A DNA stretch of 16,692 nucleotides from an uncultured Clostridia bacterium (GCA_947427325.1 CANEHP010000027.1:1-16692); one strand, 5' to 3'; positions 5,276 to 13,519 are shown, counted from the first letter of the stretch. The notes: generated from the sequence alone by a model not told the origin. Made by a program: numbers and translations.

Positions 5276-8272
5276 TATTTCAATGTGAAACTCGGCGGAA
5301 ACCTTTGGCAGGGGAATGCGGTACTCCTCCGCAAGCGCCGGGCCGCAGGCGTTTGAACCCACTCCCGCCATTTTACCGTCGACGCATATAACGTTGCTGC
5401 CGCATTTTTTAAGCTCGAAATTGTGGCGCTTTTCGGCAAGCTCCTCCTGCGTATACTCCGAAGCGTTAAAGGAAAAATCCTCGTCGGCAGTAAATTTTAC
5501 GCCGATAATTCCGTCCGAAACCGTCATATATTTGCAGCCGAAGTGAGAGGAATTTTCCTGAGGACGGATATAATCCTCATGCATATCCGCAATATCGGCG
5601 GTAAACTTTCCCATATAGTCAGCGTGATGCTTGTCGATGTAGCTTTCATAAGGACCGTAACCGTAGTACTCTATCCTGCGGAAGCGTTTCGGCATAAAAA
5701 GCCGTATACCGAAGCGGGGCAGGAATGTTACTTTATTGGAAAATTCCGCCCAACACTTAATGTCAAGACCCGCCGCAGTGAACCTGTACTTAACGTCCAT
5801 ATAAGCAAAGGGCTGATGTATGCTCCACCCGAAGGACTGCCTCAGGGAAATTTCAACGCCGTCCCCGAGCTTTTCCGATTTTACGCCGTAGTTTTTCACC
5901 GTAAAATCGTTAAGGTGCGCTCTGTACCAATCCCCCTTCATAACGTCGTTGTCAACGGGCGCACGGAAGAAATTGAACTGCAAGGGCTTGTCGAGGATTT
6001 CCGTATCGCCGTATTTTACCGAATCCAATGCCGACAGCCTTTTATTGAAGCGGTACGCCCTTTCTCCAACCGTAACGTTCACGTACAGCGGCAAGTCCTC
6101 AAGCTCGGCGGAAACGGTTTTTTCGGCAGGCTCGGCGGCCGTGCCGTCCCGAAGCTTTATTTGGTCAAAGCAGATTTCATATCCCTTTCCGCAGTAGGAC
6201 GTATCGTTTTTCGCCGTGAATATAAAGCGTATGTACATATCCCCGCCGCAGCTTTCGGCAGCCCCGGGGACTTTTATTTCCGTGCTTCCCATAGGCGGCA
6301 GCGAAAAGTTAAGAGTGCCTTGGCACAAAGTCTCGCCCTTCGAGGTAATCTCATAACGGCAGTCAAGAATATTCCCTGCGTTCTCAAATTCAAGGGTGCT
6401 TTTAAAAATGAAGCTGCCCTCCCCTTCGCCCTTTTGAACACGGACGGGACGGTACACCTGCTTCAGCTCCAGAAGTCCCGTGTGGGGCGTTCTGTCGGGG
6501 TAGGTCAGTGCGTCCATACAGAAATTGCCGTCGTTGTGCTTTTCGCCGAAATCGCCGCCGTAGCCGTATTTTATCCTGCCGTCATCGGTTGTACCCAGCA
6601 AAGCGGCATGGTCGCTCCATTCCCAAATAAAGCCGCCGCAGAAGCGTTGGTGGGAATAAAATACCCGGTGATAGTCCTCCAAGTCTCCCGGACCGTTGCC
6701 CATTGCATGACAGTACTCGCAAAGCACAAGGGGGCGCTTTTCTTCCGTATTTTCAAGAAATTCCCGCATACCCTTTGGCTCTCGGTACATTGCCGAAACA
6801 ACGTCAAGAATATCATGAGGCGTATCGTCAAGCTTGTGTGTGCTTTCATAATGCAGCAGCCTTGTATCGTCGAGAGACTTAACAAGCTTACCTACCGCAA
6901 GCATATTTCTGCCCCAGCCGCTCTCGTTTCCAAGAGACCAGAAAACCACGCAGGGACGGTTTATATCCCTCTTTACAAGCGATTCGGCACGGTCCGTTAC
7001 CGCCTTTTCAAAACGCTCGTCCCCTGCAAGAAGCGCAATGCCGCTGTAGCTGTTCTCCCCGCTCCACTTGAAATCGTTATAGACCTCAACGCAGCCGTGG
7101 GACTCCATATCCGCCTCGTCGATAACATATAAGCCGTACTCGTCGCAAAGACTGTAAAACAGCGGCGAGTTGGGGTAGTGGGAGGTGCGCACTGCGTTTA
7201 TGCTGTGCTTTTTCATCAGTTCAAGGTCTTTTTTCATCTGTTGGACGGAAGCGCAGTACCCCGTGTCGGGATAGCTGTCGTGACGGTTCACGCCCTTGAA
7301 TTTTACGGGTACGCCGTTTATCTTTAAAACGCCCTTTTCAATATTTACTTTTCTGAAGCCGACCCTTTCGCCTATTTTTTCCTCTCCCGCAGTAATCGTC
7401 AGACTGTACAGGCAGGGCTTTTCCGCAGACCACAGTGCAGGAGCGTCTATATGTACGGAAACCGTCTCGCCCTCCGCCGCCGAAAAGTCTGCCAAAATAT
7501 TTCCCTCGGCGTCGGAAAGCCTTGCGGCGGCGTCCGAACCGAAAGGTGTGAACGCCAATTCGGCAGCGGAAAAATCCTCCGAAAGCAGAGTTTTGATAAT
7601 ATAATTTTCAAGCCTTTTTTGAGGACGGGACAGCACGTAAACGTCTCGGAAAATTCCCGAAAGCCTGAATTTGTCCTGATCCTCAAGATAAGTTCCGTCA
7701 CACCATTTCAAAACGGCGACGGTTATCCTGTTTTCACCCTCATGGAGAAATTTTGTTATATCAAACTCGGAGGTGCTGTGGGAAACCTGCGAGTATCCCG
7801 CAAATTCGCCGTTCACATAAAGATAAAGGCAGCTGTCAACACCCTCGAAAACCAGTATCCTGTCAAGTCCGTCGGGAGCGTGGCTATAGCTGCGGCTGTA
7901 AACTCCCACGGGAATATCGTCGGGAACATAGGGCGGGTCGTATGGTATAGGGTAGCAAATGTTCGTATACTGAGGCTTGTCATAGCCGTGAAGCTGCCAG
8001 TTTGGCGGCACGGGTATTTTTTTCTCAAAGGGGACGAAAACAAAATCGTCCTCCATATCGATAATGCTGTCATAATAACGGAAGTCCCACCGACCGTTCA
8101 GAAGCTCAAAGCGGCTGGAATCATTTCTGTCCGCAAAAGGATTCTGCTCCGGCGAAAAGGGTACAAAATAGCAGCGCTTGCCGAGAGTACCGACGTGCAG
8201 CTGCCGCAGGTCCTCGTGAAATATCATTTTGCTTTTGGGACTGCCTATTGCGGAAATTTTTGAAATATCCAT
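5261..8272 (-). CDS. lacZ: Beta-galactosidase, glycoside hydrolase family 2 (LacZ type)
   Basis: A 1003-residue GH2 enzyme, close to the 1024 of Escherichia coli LacZ. An N-terminal sugar-binding domain (about 50-220: NWQLHGYDKPQYTN, YLEDQDKFRLSGIFRDVY) precedes an immunoglobulin-like domain and the TIM barrel (about 310-600). The barrel carries GVNRHDSYPDTG (327-338), HYPNSP, WSLGNESG with acid/base E450, and CEYCHAMGN with nucleophile E519. The C-terminal third fits the Bgal_small_N domain, which is typical of true LacZ. It has no signal peptide, so it should be cytoplasmic and hydrolyse lactose or related beta-galactosides. No permease or lac regulator lies beside it. The ATG at 8272 lacks an adjacent Shine-Dalgarno, because a 157-bp palindromic element begins 5 bp upstream (see there). 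No earlier in-frame start exists. Confidence 0.93.
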   Translation of the reverse strand: MDISKISAIGSPKSKMIFHEDLRQLHVGTLGKRCYFVPFSPEQNPFADRNDSSRFELLNGRWDFRYYDSIIDMEDDFVFVPFEKKIPVPPNWQLHGYDKPQYTNICYPIPYDPPYVPDDIPVGVYSRSYSHAPDGLDRILVFEGVDSCLYLYVNGEFAGYSQVSHSTSEFDITKFLHEGENRITVAVLKWCDGTYLEDQDKFRLSGIFRDVYVLSRPQKRLENYIIKTLLSEDFSAAELAFTPFGSDAAARLSDAEGNILADFSAAEGETVSVHIDAPALWSAEKPCLYSLTITAGEEKIGERVGFRKVNIEKGVLKINGVPVKFKGVNRHDSYPDTGYCASVQQMKKDLELMKKHSINAVRTSHYPNSPLFYSLCDEYGLYVIDEADMESHGCVEVYNDFKWSGENSYSGIALLAGDERFEKAVTDRAESLVKRDINRPCVVFWSLGNESGWGRNMLAVGKLVKSLDDTRLLHYESTHKLDDTPHDILDVVSAMYREPKGMREFLENTEEKRPLVLCEYCHAMGNGPGDLEDYHRVFYSHQRFCGGFIWEWSDHAALLGTTDDGRIKYGYGGDFGEKHNDGNFCMDALTYPDRTPHTGLLELKQVYRPVRVQKGEGEGSFIFKSTLEFENAGNILDCRYEITSKGETLCQGTLNFSLPPMGSTEIKVPGAAESCGGDMYIRFIFTAKNDTSYCGKGYEICFDQIKLRDGTAAEPAEKTVSAELEDLPLYVNVTVGERAYRFNKRLSALDSVKYGDTEILDKPLQFNFFRAPVDNDVMKGDWYRAHLNDFTVKNYGVKSEKLGDGVEISLRQSFGWSIHQPFAYMDVKYRFTAAGLDIKCWAEFSNKVTFLPRFGIRLFMPKRFRRIEYYGYGPYESYIDKHHADYMGKFTADIADMHEDYIRPQENSSHFGCKYMTVSDGIIGVKFTADEDFSFNASEYTQEELAEKRHNFELKKCGSNVICVDGKMAGVGSNACGPALAEEYRIPLPKVSAEFHIEITNDK

Positions 8273-8277
8273 ATTTA

Positions 8278-8434
8278 TACTAATTCTTGACTGAAAGTAG
8301 ACAATCTTTGCGGTCTGATTTTCGCAATACTGCGTTGTCGTCCTTGCAAGGCGTCAGCCTTGCGGCGTCCTCCGCCTTGTCTTGCAAAAATCATCCTCGC
8401 AAATCTTTTGTCTACTTTCAATCAAGAATTAGTA
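8278..8434. repeat. 157-bp TA-flanked terminal-inverted-repeat element (MITE-like)
   Basis: The left end TACTAATTCTTGACTGAAAG (8278-8297) continuing to TAGACAA (8304) is mirrored at 8408-8434 with one mismatch in 27 bp. Inward the arms stay partly complementary (TTTGCGG...TGATTTT against the right arm), so the full element can fold as one long hairpin. A TA dinucleotide borders both ends, which suggests a TA target duplication as in IS630/Tc1-type elements. It has exactly the same length as the copy at 12695-12851. It lies 5 bp upstream of the lacZ start codon. Confidence 0.8.
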
Positions 8435-8581
8435 TTAATTACCTTGTTGATTTATTGTTCTTTTAAGATAAGAAATTTGACTGGAATTTGTTTTTCTTTC
8501 AGGAAATTAGTGGTGATTTATTTTTTCTCAGGAATTTTGTGCCGATTTATACCCGCTTTTAGAGGATATTGTGATAATTTT
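8435..8581. other. AT-rich intergenic stretch between the PIG-L gene and lacZ
   Basis: No ORF or clear promoter is seen. On the minus strand AACAAGG (8449-8443) could be a remnant ribosome site for lacZ, now separated from its ATG by the palindromic element. A lacZ promoter would be expected here on the minus strand, but no pair of hexamers is good enough to call. Together with the element this makes up the 309-bp gap. Confidence 0.4.
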
Positions 8582-10021
8582 TTACTTTTCTTTTGCTTTT
8601 CTCACCGAAAATACAATAATCCCGGTCAAAGCCGCAGCTCCGACGCAGATAAGGATAATTACAAGCGCACCGCTTCCGCCGCCGCCGTTGTCGGCGTCTG
8701 TTTCCGTGCCGACTTCGGAAAAAGAGCCTAAAAGGGTTTCCCCTATAGCTGCGGTTTCGGTTGTTGCAGGAGTGATTTCGTCTGCGGTTCTTTCGTCGGG
8801 AGCTGTTTCGGGCGGAGCGGTTTCTTCCCGAACGGGGACAGGCTCTATGTGATCCATAAAATCCGCCTTTTCGTCCGTTCCCACCAGCGTGCGGTATAAG
8901 CCGAACTGCCGTATGTCGTACTTTTTCCAATATCCAACGATATATCCCCATTTATGCTGTGATTCATGTTTACCGTAGGCAAGCTCCGCTGCGTCTCGTG
9001 CCGTCAGTCCCCCGAAGCTTTCGAGAGGCTGTTCCCAATCCATGGTAATTTTGTTTTCTTCCCAAAAGTGCAGATAGGTTTTCGGCACGTCCCACACTCC
9101 GTATTTTTCGGCGGAATCGGGAAAGCTGTTTGGATCGGCGGATATTGCAACGGCGTCCTGTACGGTTTTGGCTGCCAGCATATGAGCGCCGTGACCGTAT
9201 TCGCCTTTTACGTCATGGGAAACTATTACCGAGGGCTTAAACCGTCTTATCTGTTGGGTGAACCAATCGAGGACAACGTTAAAGTCGTAAAGGCGAGCCG
9301 CCTCCTCCAGGCTGTATATGGGCGACCCGGGTATATCCCCTATTACTCCGAAAGCGGGATAATATTTGACTCCCGCCGTCCAAAGTCCGTTTAAAAGCTC
9401 ATGAGGGCGGGGCTGTTCCTCAAAATGGGTTGTGAGATAAGCCACCTGAACCTTAAGACCCCTTTCCTTGGCGTAATAAGGTATAGTACCGCCGAACATA
9501 AGATATTCGTCGTCGGCATGAGCGGAAAGCACAAGCAGGTCGGCTCTGCCCTCAAGCTGCTCCCACTGCTGTACAAAGCTCGGATATTTGCCGCCGGGCA
9601 GCAGATAGATATCGCAAAGCTCGCCGCCCGTTTTGCATTCCAGCTTAAATTCCTTTATAGGCTCGTTAAACTCGATAAGCTTATGTAAAAAACCGTCCTC
9701 GGTTTCAATAATATTGTTTTGAGCAGTCAGGGTGTACTTTTCGGGAATGTTGTTCCACACAATATATGCGGCGGTAAAATTTTTGTCGGAGGAAACGGCG
9801 ATATCTATGACGTCTGCGCCGTATGCGGTCATATAATCACCGTCGCACAGCTTTAATGCCGTATATTCGTCAACTCCCGAAATCTGTCCCGTAAAATATT
9901 CGCCTTCTTCCTCGCTTCCTTCGGCAAAGACCGCTTCCGCATTCGACAAAAGCATACAGTATTGAGCCAGGATAAGTGCGGAAAGAAACAAAAATTTAAA
10001 TTTTATGCCGCTTTTCTTCAT
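8582..10021 (-). CDS. Membrane-anchored PIG-L (LmbE-like) family deacetylase
   Basis: A 479-residue exported protein. A signal peptide covers about 1-33 (LFLSALILAQYCMLLSNAEA). About 110 residues without a recognised domain follow, then a PIG-L/LmbE domain (about 160-390). It has the zinc motif AHADDE (H168, D170, D171) followed by FGGT, and the distal SHDVKGEYGHGAH (H277, H280). The family usually has AHPDDE, so the Pro is replaced by Ala here while the metal ligands are kept. A Pro/Thr/Glu-rich linker (about 395-445) and a single membrane helix near 451-473 with a KAKEK tail form a C-terminal anchor. Relatives deacetylate GlcNAc-containing small molecules or lipids; the substrate here is unknown. 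The ribosome site GGAGG lies 15 nt from the ATG. It is the last gene of a minus-strand series, 126 bp after comM. Confidence 0.8.
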   Translation of the reverse strand: MKKSGIKFKFLFLSALILAQYCMLLSNAEAVFAEGSEEEGEYFTGQISGVDEYTALKLCDGDYMTAYGADVIDIAVSSDKNFTAAYIVWNNIPEKYTLTAQNNIIETEDGFLHKLIEFNEPIKEFKLECKTGGELCDIYLLPGGKYPSFVQQWEQLEGRADLLVLSAHADDEYLMFGGTIPYYAKERGLKVQVAYLTTHFEEQPRPHELLNGLWTAGVKYYPAFGVIGDIPGSPIYSLEEAARLYDFNVVLDWFTQQIRRFKPSVIVSHDVKGEYGHGAHMLAAKTVQDAVAISADPNSFPDSAEKYGVWDVPKTYLHFWEENKITMDWEQPLESFGGLTARDAAELAYGKHESQHKWGYIVGYWKKYDIRQFGLYRTLVGTDEKADFMDHIEPVPVREETAPPETAPDERTADEITPATTETAAIGETLLGSFSEVGTETDADNGGGGSGALVIILICVGAAALTGIIVFSVRKAKEK

Positions 10022-10061
10022 TTTCAGTCTTGTTTTCCTCCTGTTATCGGGCGGTGAGAAT

Positions 10062-10091
10062 TTTAACCTTTAGGGGTTTCCTTTGGTTAAA
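10062..10091. other. Small inverted repeat between comM and the PIG-L gene
   Basis: TTTAACC (10062-10068) and GGTTAAA (10085-10091) form a 7-bp stem with a 16-nt loop, 40 bp upstream of the PIG-L start. No T tract follows on the minus strand, so I do not call it a terminator. Confidence 0.3.
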
Positions 10092-10107
10092 GCCGTCAAA
10101 TTACCGC

Positions 10108-10130
10108 TAAGAACTTGTTCTAAATTCGGC
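10108..10130. repeat. Solo end of the GAACTTGTTC palindromic element
   Basis: TAAGAACTTGTTCTAAATTC, then GGC, matches the right end of the element at 1953-2034 read on the other strand (TAAGAAC, two bases changed, GTTCTAATTCGGC). No partner end is visible nearby, so this appears to be a truncated copy. It lies 18 bp after the comM stop codon. Confidence 0.5.
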
Positions 10131-10147
10131 ACTTTTTCCGAAAACGG

Positions 10148-11668
10148 CTATTTCCAGTACTTCCTGTCCAAAGTCCTGTACTGCACCGCACGGCTTATAT
10201 GCTTTTTCAAAATAACCTCGCTGCCCTCCAGATCCGCCACTGTCCTTGCCACCTTCATAATGCGGTCATAGGCACGGGCGGAAAGACCCAAATTATCAAA
10301 AGAACCCTTTAAAAACTCCTCCGCTTCCTTGTCAAGAGGGCAAAATTCGCTTAATCTTGACGGGGGAATCTCGCTGTTAAAGAGCAGCTCCGTATTTTTA
10401 AAGCGAACACGCTGTATCTCTCTTGCCCTTTCGATGTTTTCTCTTATCTCGGAAGAGGAAAGTCCGCTTTGGGCGGTGCGGAGCTGTTCGTATTTTACGG
10501 CGTTTACCTCTGTTTGAATGTCGATTCTGTCTAAGACGGGGCGGCTTATTTTCCCCAAATATCTTTGTATTGACGAGGGTGTGCAGGTGCAGGAGTTTAA
10601 GCTGCCGTAGTTGCCGCAAGGACAGGGGTTCATAGCCGCCACCAGCATGGTTTTGCAGGGGTAAGAGATTTTTCCCGAGGCTCTTGTAATAACAACGTTT
10701 CTGTCCTCCAGGGGCTGCCTTAAGGTTTCCAGCACGTCACGGCGAAACTCGGGCAGCTCGTCAAGAAACATAACTCCGTTGTGGGCAAGGCTTATTTCTC
10801 CCGGCATGGGAATTTTTCCTCCGCCTATTATGCCCGCTCCGCTGGCGGTGTGGCTTACGGGGCGAAAAGGTCTGTTTATGATAAAGGGCGATTTGTCGTC
10901 CAAAAGTCCCGCCACCGAATATACGGAGGTGGACTCGATGCTTTCCTCAAAGGTCATTTTGGGCAGTACCCCGGGAATCCTTTTGGCGATCATGCTTTTG
11001 CCCGAGCCGGGAGGACCTATCATCAGAAGGTTGTGAAATCCCGCAGCGGCGGTTTGTATGGCGGATTTAATATTTTCCTGCCCCTTAACGTCGGAAAAAT
11101 CCGCAGCATTTAAATATTCCTCAGGCTTAGGCTCATAGGGCGGGGCGGGGGTAAGCTTTATCCGTCCCTGTAAAAAGGCTGCAAGCTGGTTTATGTCCTC
11201 TATGCCGTAAATTTCTATCCCCCTTACAAGGGAAGCCTCATGCACATTTGCCTTTGGCAGAAAAACACGCTTAAAGCCGCAGGCCTTAGCCGCTGCGGTA
11301 AGAGGAAGTATTCCCTTTGTTCCCGCCAAATCTCCCGAAAGAGAAAGCTCCCCTAAAAATGCGTCTGCGGGATTTAGGGCGGGAATAATTTCAACCGCCG
11401 CCAAAACGCTTACCAAAACGGGAAAATCATAGGACGAGCCTGTCTTTTTTATATCGGCGGGGGAAAGATTTACGGTTATTTTATCGGAATTGATTTTATA
11501 CCCCGAATTGTTCAGCGCAGCCTGAACTCTCAGCCTGCTTTCCTGTATGGAAATATCTCCCAAGCCCCCTATTTTAAAATCGGGAGAGCCTTTTGCAATG
11601 CTGCATTCCACTGTTACCTCAAAGCCGTTAAGCCCTAAAAGTCCGAAGGTTTTTACTTTTGAAAACAT
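10148..11668 (-). CDS. comM: YifB/ComM family Mg-chelatase-like AAA+ ATPase
   Basis: A 506-residue protein of normal family length. The N-terminal ChlI-like domain (about 1-165, with VNLSPADIKKTGSSYDFP) has the fold of a Lon-type S16 domain. The AAA+ core follows, with Walker A GPPGSGKS (218-225), Walker B VMFLDEL (299-305), and a Cys-rich loop MNPCPCGNYGS...CTCTP (C349, C351, C360, C362). The C-terminal helical domain (about 410-500) ends the protein. In naturally competent proteobacteria ComM is a hexameric helicase that promotes branch migration during uptake of foreign DNA; the role in Clostridia is less clear. The ATG at 11668 has only a weak ribosome site (GGTG) and lies 16 bp after the kinase stop codon, so the two genes are very likely co-transcribed. 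Confidence 0.92.
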   Translation of the reverse strand: MFSKVKTFGLLGLNGFEVTVECSIAKGSPDFKIGGLGDISIQESRLRVQAALNNSGYKINSDKITVNLSPADIKKTGSSYDFPVLVSVLAAVEIIPALNPADAFLGELSLSGDLAGTKGILPLTAAAKACGFKRVFLPKANVHEASLVRGIEIYGIEDINQLAAFLQGRIKLTPAPPYEPKPEEYLNAADFSDVKGQENIKSAIQTAAAGFHNLLMIGPPGSGKSMIAKRIPGVLPKMTFEESIESTSVYSVAGLLDDKSPFIINRPFRPVSHTASGAGIIGGGKIPMPGEISLAHNGVMFLDELPEFRRDVLETLRQPLEDRNVVITRASGKISYPCKTMLVAAMNPCPCGNYGSLNSCTCTPSSIQRYLGKISRPVLDRIDIQTEVNAVKYEQLRTAQSGLSSSEIRENIERAREIQRVRFKNTELLFNSEIPPSRLSEFCPLDKEAEEFLKGSFDNLGLSARAYDRIMKVARTVADLEGSEVILKKHISRAVQYRTLDRKYWK

Positions 11669-11684
11669 TTTATAACACCAAATT

Positions 11685-12611
11685 TCAATAATTGAAGGAG
11701 CTTCCGCCGATAAATTCCCTTACTATGGAATGAGAGGGTACTATGGAGGATTCAATAGGAGTTATGCTTTTAAGAAAATACAGCATTTCCTCCACCTTGC
11801 GGTACATTTCAAAATCCTTGCTTACCGCCTCCAATTCGGGAATAAGGAAATTTGCGTACACCGCCGCCTCAAAGGAAATAAAGGTGTCGATGCTTACCGA
11901 GGCGCTGTCCTTATAGGGCATAATATAAAGCTGCTCTCCTCTCTGAACCGAGCGGAAAGAAAGGAAAATATCCTCGGTGCGTCTTCCCCTGAAAAGCCTG
12001 TCTCTCATAAGTCGGCGCATAAGCCTTATCATACTCGGGTGCAGCAGCCTGTCCTCCAGAGAAAGGCGGGTTCGGACGCTGACATATACGCCCCGGGCAT
12101 GCTGCCTTACAGAGCCTATCACTTCGGGATTAAGGGCATGAATACCCTCGATTATAATAAGCTCCTTATCCCTTCTGCAAAGTATTTCTCCCGCCGCCCT
12201 TGTCTGATCGGCAAAATTGAAGATGGGCAGCTGAGTGGGCAGACACTTCCAAAAGCGGTCAAGATGCTCGTCAAGCAAGGGTATGTCGACTCTCGAGGGC
12301 GCTTCCAGATCCACCTTCATCAATTCCTCATGGGTCAGATTGTTAAGGGGATAAAAGTAATTATCCATAGAAATAACATGAGCGGAAAGCCCTTTTTCCT
12401 CCAAAAGAGCCTTTAACCTCATGGCGGTGGTGGTTTTGGAGCTTCCCGAGGGACCCGAAAGCAGTATGATGGGCTTTTCCTCGGCGGAAAGAGCGATTTT
12501 ATCGGCACATTCCGTAAGCTGATTGTGATAAAATTTCTCGCCCTTTTCCACAACGGCGGCGGCGTCAATATTTAGATCCTTGTTAAGTTGGTTTACGGGC
12601 AGAATATTCAT
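11685..12611 (-). CDS. Uridine kinase-like P-loop nucleoside kinase
   Basis: A 308-residue cytoplasmic kinase of the uridine kinase/phosphoribulokinase group. Walker A is GPSGSSKT (53-60), with Ser in place of the usual second Gly. SMDNYFYPLN (81-90) matches the SxDxFY substrate motif, VDLEAPSRVD (100-109) the DxPxAxD region, and LIIIEGIHALNP (151-162) the Walker B segment. R-rich lid sequences (RLMRRLMRDRLFRGR, about 196-210) follow. The annotated 'nucleoside kinase' proteins of clostridia have this core, often after a TGS-type domain that is absent here; substrate is therefore uncertain. I start it at the ATG at 12611, which has AGGAG 8 nt upstream. A longer frame back to 12797 would run through a palindromic element and is not credible. 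It is followed by comM after 16 bp. Confidence 0.82.
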   Translation of the reverse strand: MNILPVNQLNKDLNIDAAAVVEKGEKFYHNQLTECADKIALSAEEKPIILLSGPSGSSKTTTAMRLKALLEEKGLSAHVISMDNYFYPLNNLTHEELMKVDLEAPSRVDIPLLDEHLDRFWKCLPTQLPIFNFADQTRAAGEILCRRDKELIIIEGIHALNPEVIGSVRQHARGVYVSVRTRLSLEDRLLHPSMIRLMRRLMRDRLFRGRRTEDIFLSFRSVQRGEQLYIMPYKDSASVSIDTFISFEAAVYANFLIPELEAVSKDFEMYRKVEEMLYFLKSITPIESSIVPSHSIVREFIGGSSFNY

Positions 12612-12636
12612 AAAGCCACTCCTTTTTATATATGGG

Positions 12637-12666
12637 AATACCGCATAGCGGTCTTTGCGCGGTATT
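12637..12666. other. Hairpin in the leader of the kinase gene
   Basis: AATACCGC (12637-12644) and GCGGTATT (12659-12666) form a perfect 8-bp stem with a 14-nt loop, 25 bp upstream of the kinase ATG. On the minus strand it would lie in the 5' leader just before the ribosome site and has no T tail. On the plus strand it is followed by T-rich sequence, but no plus-strand gene precedes it. Confidence 0.4.
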
Positions 12667-12694
12667 GCAATTATTTTTTCCGAATTTCCTTTAA

Positions 12695-12851
12695 TACTAA
12701 TTCTTAATAAAAATAAGACAAAGCCGGCGGGTGGGGCGTTCCTGATCAAGGAAGTCCCGACGCAGGAATATGCGGATATTTCAAGTCGGGCTGACACAGA
12801 GCAGGGACGCCCCGGTCGGTGGATTTGTCTGATTTTTATTAAGATTTAGTA
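12695..12851. repeat. 157-bp TA-flanked terminal-inverted-repeat element (MITE-like), second copy
   Basis: The ends TACTAATTCTTAATAAAAAT (12695-12714) plus AAGACAAA and the complementary right end (12824-12851) agree at about 26 of 28 positions. The arms continue inward (GGGGCGTTCCTG against CAGGGACGCCCC), so nearly the whole element is one imperfect hairpin. It ends in TA on both sides. Ends are related to, but not identical with, those of the copy at 8278-8434, and the interior differs, yet the length is the same. Its right end provides the stop codon (12846-12848) of the HAD gene. Confidence 0.8.
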
Positions 12852-13496
12852 TAAAATATCGGGCAGCTCCGAAAGACTGCTTAATTTTTTGAAAAGCAGC
12901 TTTGAAAGCTCCTCGTCGGGCTGCGTTAAATCGGGTATCATAACGGGGTGCATTCCCGCAGAGTATGCGGATTTTATTCCGTTGGGAGAATCCTCCACGG
13001 CTATGCAGCAATCGGGCGGCACGCCTATTTTTTCGGCTGCCAAAAAATATATGTCCGGGTCGGGTTTTCCGTTTTTAACCATAGAACCGCAGCAAATCAC
13101 ATCAAAGCGGCGGTAAAGCCCGATAAGCTTCAGGTATTTTTCCGCCCGCTCCAAATCCGTTGCGGTAGCCACCGCTTTTATCAGATCCGTACTGTCCAAA
13201 TAATCGAGAGCCTCGTCAATTCCTTTTTTCTTTACAATACCGTTTTTCTCGATATCCTCGTTCATCAGCTCCTTCCGTCTTGCCCTTACGGTACGGTAAT
13301 CGAAGCTTTCTCCGAAGGTTTTTTTCAAATAGGGGGAAGCGTATTTTTCCGAACAGCTCCTCAGCTGCAGGGCATGCTCGTATTCCATGGGAAATCCAAA
13401 TTCTCTCGCAGCCTGCTGCCAATATTTTGCAAGCAAAGGCTCGGTATCGATAATAACGCCGTCCATATCGAATATTACAGCTTTTATATCCGTCAA
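12846..13496 (-). CDS. HAD superfamily hydrolase (beta-phosphoglucomutase-like)
   Basis: A 216-residue cytoplasmic HAD protein. Motif I DMDGVIIDTE has nucleophile D10 and acid D12. A helical C1 cap covers about 17-90. Motif II is VATATD (T111 or T113), motif III is KPDPDIY with K144, and motif IV is VEDSPNG with D169. The pattern DMDGV-DTE with a four-helix cap is typical of beta-phosphoglucomutase, phosphoglycolate phosphatase and similar sugar-phosphate phosphatases; the substrate cannot be fixed. The start is TTG at 13496, preceded by AAAGGG 8 nt upstream; no ATG is available before motif I. The stop codon lies in the end of the 157-bp element, so the last residues (ILY) may be altered relative to the ancestor. 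Confidence 0.85.
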   Translation of the reverse strand: MTDIKAVIFDMDGVIIDTEPLLAKYWQQAAREFGFPMEYEHALQLRSCSEKYASPYLKKTFGESFDYRTVRARRKELMNEDIEKNGIVKKKGIDEALDYLDSTDLIKAVATATDLERAEKYLKLIGLYRRFDVICCGSMVKNGKPDPDIYFLAAEKIGVPPDCCIAVEDSPNGIKSAYSAGMHPVMIPDLTQPDEELSKLLFKKLSSLSELPDILY

Positions 13497-13519
13497 TGCT
13501 TTAGCCCTTTCTTTTTAGT

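Noticed and set aside
5423..7132. A 569-codon open frame on the plus strand opposite lacZ, and another at 7451-8263
   Set aside because: Both lie fully antisense to a well-conserved GH2 gene with intact catalytic motifs. They have no recognisable domain or ribosome site, and long antisense frames are common in GC-richer coding sequence.
12637..12666. Terminator of the HAD gene
   Set aside because: On the minus strand no T tract follows the stem; the sequence after it leads directly into the kinase ribosome site.
12612..12797. N-terminal extension of the uridine kinase-like protein by 62 residues
   Set aside because: It would be translated through the end of the 157-bp palindromic element and the hairpin at 12637-12666. 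The ATG at 12611 has a strong AGGAG site, and the extension has no family similarity.
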